Shown: positions 6,193 to 8,234 of the stretch, piece after piece
Layout of the letters: every line of letters starts with the position of its first letter
How positions within the stretch are numbered: the first letter of the stretch is position 1
Assembly (NCBI GenBank): GCA_900765185.1
Contig: CAAFQT010000106.1
Location: forward strand, 1 to 8,234
DNA from: an uncultured Collinsella sp.
GTDB lineage: Bacteria > Actinomycetota > Coriobacteriia > Coriobacteriales > Coriobacteriaceae
Length of the DNA stretch: 8,234 nucleotides
Direction of reading: 5' to 3'
The notes under the pieces: model-generated
What the model was told of the DNA's origin: nothing
The model's input: only the letters and a program-made list of their open reading frames with translations
Database searches by the model: none
Program-made: the position numbers and the translations under genes

Positions 6193-6960
6193 CTACAAAT
6201 AGACCCTTTTGAGAAACGATAACGTGTCCTGAAGGTGTGCCCTTTCCTTACGGTTGGTTTGCCGATTTGCATAAGAAGCAAAGTCCGTAAAGAAATCCTC
6301 GGCATCAACCCTCATTTGCTCCGATAGCTTCAAACGGGCTGAAGGCGGCAACAAACCAGCAAGTCGAGTAACATCCGAACGATGCTTTCGACGATCCTTG
6401 TCGTTGCAATGGCGCCCCTCTTTATAACTTCTGTTGATATCAATGTGAGCGCGCATCTTGAGGGGAATGATATGGAGTGCATCGAGCAACGTAATGCCTT
6501 CTAGATTCGTTGCGTTATCGCGGATAAATTCATAGTAGCCATCGTCGAGAATAATCGCTGAAAGACTTGATACAACCCCGTCAAAGGAGAGAGGCGCCAC
6601 CTCACTCGCTTCATCTTCGAGCGTAAAATCAGGATGCCGAGCAAACAGCTCAATTTGACCAGGACTGTCTAAAAACCGCTTCGACCCTTCGGGCAGACGA
6701 AATCGATAATAGGTGCACTCTCCATCGCCGCCTTTACCGATCTTATATTCAGCATCTTTAATAAACGCCCATAGCGCCGAGGCGAATTCAACGCTCTCCC
6801 CATCAACGATTACGACAACATCCAAATCCTCTGTAGCCCTAAAAGAATCGCCTTCGATATCAAATAAGACGCTGCAGGCGCCTCCGCCAATAAGAACATA
6901 ACCGCCTTTGCAATTGCGCATGGCTTCGGCAAATCGCTCTATTCCTCTTACTTTTGGCAT
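6193..6960 (-). CDS. Nucleotidyltransferase-fold protein, AbiEii-like (putative toxin of a type IV toxin-antitoxin pair)
   Basis: The 255-residue product has a DNA polymerase beta-type nucleotidyltransferase signature: VLIGGGACSVLFD (22-34) and FRATEDLDVVVIVD (40-53), with acidic pair D45/D47. A later PGQIELFARHPDF (100-112) and LIPLKMRAHID-like segment (164-174, K168) resemble AbiEii-type proteins. The basic stretch NDKDRRKHRSDVTRLAGLL (186-204) is also typical of this group as I remember it. AbiEii enzymes use NTPs to inactivate a cellular target such as tRNA; activity of this protein is inferred. AGGAGG (6966-6971) lies five bases before the ATG inside the upstream gene, and the two genes overlap by 13 bases, so they are translationally linked. 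GC is lower than the neighbours (43% in 6481-6540 against 63% in 5461-5520), pointing to acquisition. Confidence 0.8.
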   Translation of the reverse strand: MPKVRGIERFAEAMRNCKGGYVLIGGGACSVLFDIEGDSFRATEDLDVVVIVDGESVEFASALWAFIKDAEYKIGKGGDGECTYYRFRLPEGSKRFLDSPGQIELFARHPDFTLEDEASEVAPLSFDGVVSSLSAIILDDGYYEFIRDNATNLEGITLLDALHIIPLKMRAHIDINRSYKEGRHCNDKDRRKHRSDVTRLAGLLPPSARLKLSEQMRVDAEDFFTDFASYANRQTNRKERAHLQDTLSFLKRVYL

Positions 6961-7970
6961 ATCGTCCTCCTGAGCTGCTCGATCGCACCAAGCAGGCGAT
7001 CGTCTTTATAGTCCGCTTTTGCGCAAGCAACGTATAAGGAATATGGGTCGACACATTGCAAGCCCGTTGTGTCAAAACTGACATCGGACGGCTCATCCAC
7101 GGGATACGACCAGACCTCAATCTCAATTGCCGCCGGTTCATACCACTGGGCCTCCAGCCATTCGTCGCCCAAATGTTCTTTTAAGGCGTCTACCTGATAC
7201 CTTTCGAGAGCAATAGTTGGAGCGGAGTCGTCATGAGCGAGGTCGGACATATAACTAAGAGCAGATATGCCGGAAAGCAGCGCATCGACGGCACGCAATT
7301 CTGCTCTCTCGATTGCTCTCTTGAGCCGTATGTGCTCAATAACGGGCGTACGAAGATAATCCTCAAACCCATTTAACAGCGTCTCGGTCGACAAATCGGC
7401 ATCGGACAGCATGCGCCTTTTGCCATCCCGCACGATTAGCCCAGGAGCAATTGCGGCGATTTCCGAAAGATAGCCACTGACGCTTGCCGCACTTTTGCCA
7501 CACAGGCGCGCCAAGTCGCCGGCAGAGCAGTCAATCCATCGTCCCGCGATGAGATTTAGGACGATTCTTTGAGATTGGGGGGAAAGCGGAGCTGCGGGAG
7601 AAGTGCCCAGCGCTTCATCGGAAATAACGGCTCCCATAAACGGCAGAAACGCATTCCGCTCATCTCGGATATACGCGATTCCCTCCGAAGACAGCGCACG
7701 CATAAAACCTAAATCCATAGCGTCCCAACAAATTGCCACTGGGCGCGCATCTACCTTACGTACGGCATTGACAAGATTTCGAGCCGAAATAACACTGGGC
7801 GGCTCTTTTGGTTCGGCAACAATAAAACGGCCTTGCTCAGACGCGCCGAGTTGTGCCAGGCGAAGCGAAAACCGCTCAAAGTACATACGAGGAATCTGCA
7901 CCTCAACTGGCTCCGGGTCGATGGCGAGCTCTAAAGAGAAGAGCCTTTTGGGGAGACAATTTAGCAACAT
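6948..7970 (-). CDS. Winged-helix AbiEi-like protein (putative antitoxin and autoregulator)
   Basis: First gene of the pair, 340 residues, no membrane segment or signal peptide. Residues about 130-185 form a helix-turn-helix: LSPQSQRIVLNLIAG, then SAGDLARLCGKSAASVSGYLSEI (149-171), then a wing with RDGKRRMLS. An N-terminal domain (about 20-125) contains RPVAICWDAMDLGF and AFLPFMGAVI. The C-terminal part has SGISALSYMSDLA (233-245) and VDPYSLYVAC (307-316), words I recall from proteins paired with AbiEii-like transferases. It is longer than classical AbiEi, so the antitoxin role is inferred mainly from pairing and order. Start choice is uncertain: AGGA (7972-7975) is one base from the ATG, a TTG codon directly after would be better spaced, and a later Met is residue 29. 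Overlapping palindromes cover the promoter, consistent with autorepression. Confidence 0.72.
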   Translation of the reverse strand: MLLNCLPKRLFSLELAIDPEPVEVQIPRMYFERFSLRLAQLGASEQGRFIVAEPKEPPSVISARNLVNAVRKVDARPVAICWDAMDLGFMRALSSEGIAYIRDERNAFLPFMGAVISDEALGTSPAAPLSPQSQRIVLNLIAGRWIDCSAGDLARLCGKSAASVSGYLSEIAAIAPGLIVRDGKRRMLSDADLSTETLLNGFEDYLRTPVIEHIRLKRAIERAELRAVDALLSGISALSYMSDLAHDDSAPTIALERYQVDALKEHLGDEWLEAQWYEPAAIEIEVWSYPVDEPSDVSFDTTGLQCVDPYSLYVACAKADYKDDRLLGAIEQLRRTICQK

Positions 7971-7987
7971 GTCCTATCACCGGTTTC

Positions 7988-8035
7988 ATTTCAGTTATAT
8001 TTTAGTGTATATCTGAAATTATACTAAATTGTATA
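7988..8035. promoter_or_regulatory. Overlapping palindromes, probable AbiEi-type operator
   Basis: Three dyads overlap in a very AT-rich stretch. ATTTCAG (7988-7994) pairs with CTGAAAT (8013-8019), extending inward with a mismatch. TTTAGT (8001-8006) pairs with ACTAAA (8023-8028), extending three more positions with one wobble. TATAC (8020-8024) pairs with GTATA (8031-8035). They cover the -10 box and expected start of the minus-strand operon. AbiEi proteins are known to repress their own operon by binding inverted repeats at the promoter, so this is a natural operator candidate. Confidence 0.5.
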
Positions 8036-8048
8036 CCTTGATTATCAA
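8018..8048 (-). promoter_or_regulatory. Promoter of the AbiE-like operon
   Basis: On the minus strand a perfect TATAAT (8023-8018) is preceded by TTGATA (8048-8043) with a 19-base spacer, longer than ideal. Transcription would begin near 8011, giving a leader of about 40 bases. The -35 lies only 16 bases from the palindrome at the IS end, so IS insertion may have shaped the upstream side. Confidence 0.55.
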
Positions 8049-8063
8049 CTTCATCCGAACACC

Positions 8064-8101
8064 TCCCACATTCATCCGCACATGTGCGGATGAATGTGGG
8101 A
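8064..8101. repeat. Perfect 38-bp palindrome at the IS boundary
   Basis: The arm 8064-8082 is the exact reverse complement of 8083-8101, with no spacer and CATG at the centre. Nineteen paired positions cannot be chance. It may be an IS30 terminal repeat joined to a palindromic insertion target or to a second IS end, or a protective hairpin against read-through into the transposase. Confidence 0.9.
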
Positions 8102-8153
8102 ACCCGATACCCTGAGGGCCGGACCGGCCGGCCCCGGGAGATCGGAGGACGGC

Positions 8154-8234
8154 ATGTCCGGAAAGAGGAAGAAGGGTTCCGCGAAAGCGGCCCCGAGGGC
8201 CTACGGAAGGCTCACGAGGCACGAGCGGGACACG
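8154..8234 (+). CDS. IS30-like family transposase, N-terminal fragment (continues past the window)
   Basis: Only 27 codons are inside the window, with no stop. The peptide begins with a lysine-rich MSGKRKKGSAKAAPRAYGRL and continues TRHERDT, the wording that precedes the N-terminal helix-turn-helix of IS30-family transposases as I recall them. GGAGG at 8144-8148 lies five bases before the ATG, giving good support for the start. The DDE catalytic domain would be beyond the edge, so family assignment depends on this short stretch plus the flanking repeats. Base composition is GC-rich, unlike the adjacent AbiE-like genes. Confidence 0.6.
   Translation, partial: MSGKRKKGSAKAAPRAYGRLTRHERDT

Larger units (their letters stand above)
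8050..8234 (+). mobile_element. Left part of an IS30-like insertion sequence (truncated by window end)
   Basis: A perfect palindrome and related direct repeats are followed by a transposase start, the arrangement of an IS left end. TTCATCCGAACA (8050-8061) and TTCATCCGCACA (8071-8082) are 21 bp apart, and the second is inverted again at 8083-8094. A GC-rich hairpin (GGGCCGG 8116-8122 with CCGGCCC 8128-8134) lies between the palindrome and the transposase ribosome site. The exact outer boundary cannot be fixed without the right end; it probably falls within 8050-8083. Confidence 0.6.

Noticed and set aside
8050..8100. CRISPR repeats, suggested by the repeated TTCATCCG words
   Set aside because: There are only two direct copies and one inverted copy, with no regular spacers; the arrangement fits an IS end.
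8019..8222. 67-codon minus-strand open frame over the IS end
   Set aside because: It is antisense to the palindrome and transposase start and crosses the AbiE promoter.

Overview
The window looks like chromosome of a high-GC anaerobic actinobacterium, most likely a Coriobacteriia member such as Collinsella. This rests on the GC-rich coding sequence, the Mn-dependent family II pyrophosphatase, ROK kinase and short ManA types, and the style of the IS30-like transposase start. It is an inference from protein style, not a database match.

Layout. 1-326 holds no convincing gene. It contains a 234-bp element (11-244) bounded by 36-bp imperfect terminal inverted repeats with an intrinsic terminator inside its right end. 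327-4335 is a minus-strand block read right to left: a ROK-family sugar kinase (3046-3999), a Mn-dependent inorganic pyrophosphatase (1954-2877) and a Na+/H+ antiporter NhaA (327-1685). Each gap in this block carries its own signals: a REP-like repeat cluster between ROK and ppaC, a clear terminator after ppaC, and a leader hairpin that buries the nhaA ribosome binding site. Divergent from ROK, the plus strand carries a GntR/HutC-type regulator (4336-5055) and a class I mannose-6-phosphate isomerase (5130-6062). The GntR/ROK intergenic region has a good minus-strand promoter with two half-conserved operator-like sites 22 bp apart just after it, so the regulator probably controls the divergent kinase. 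The kinase leader then contains a terminator-like hairpin with alternative pairing partners.

From 6193 the character changes. Two overlapping minus-strand genes of visibly lower GC encode a winged-helix AbiEi-like protein (6948-7970) and a nucleotidyltransferase-fold AbiEii-like protein (6193-6960). This is a probable type IV toxin-antitoxin or abortive-infection pair. Its promoter is covered by overlapping palindromes, as expected for autoregulation. Immediately beyond it lie a perfect 38-bp palindrome and the first 27 codons of an IS30-like transposase cut off by the window end. The low-GC gene pair next to an IS is a small acquired island beside the housekeeping sugar genes.

Functional theme of the core: sugar phosphorylation (ROK), mannose-6-P/fructose-6-P interconversion (ManA) and their probable GntR control, with pyrophosphate recycling and ion/pH homeostasis next door. 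The most interesting unexplained items are the nhaA leader structure, the terminal-inverted-repeat element at the left edge, the kinase leader and the palindromic regions around the AbiE-like operon and IS end.
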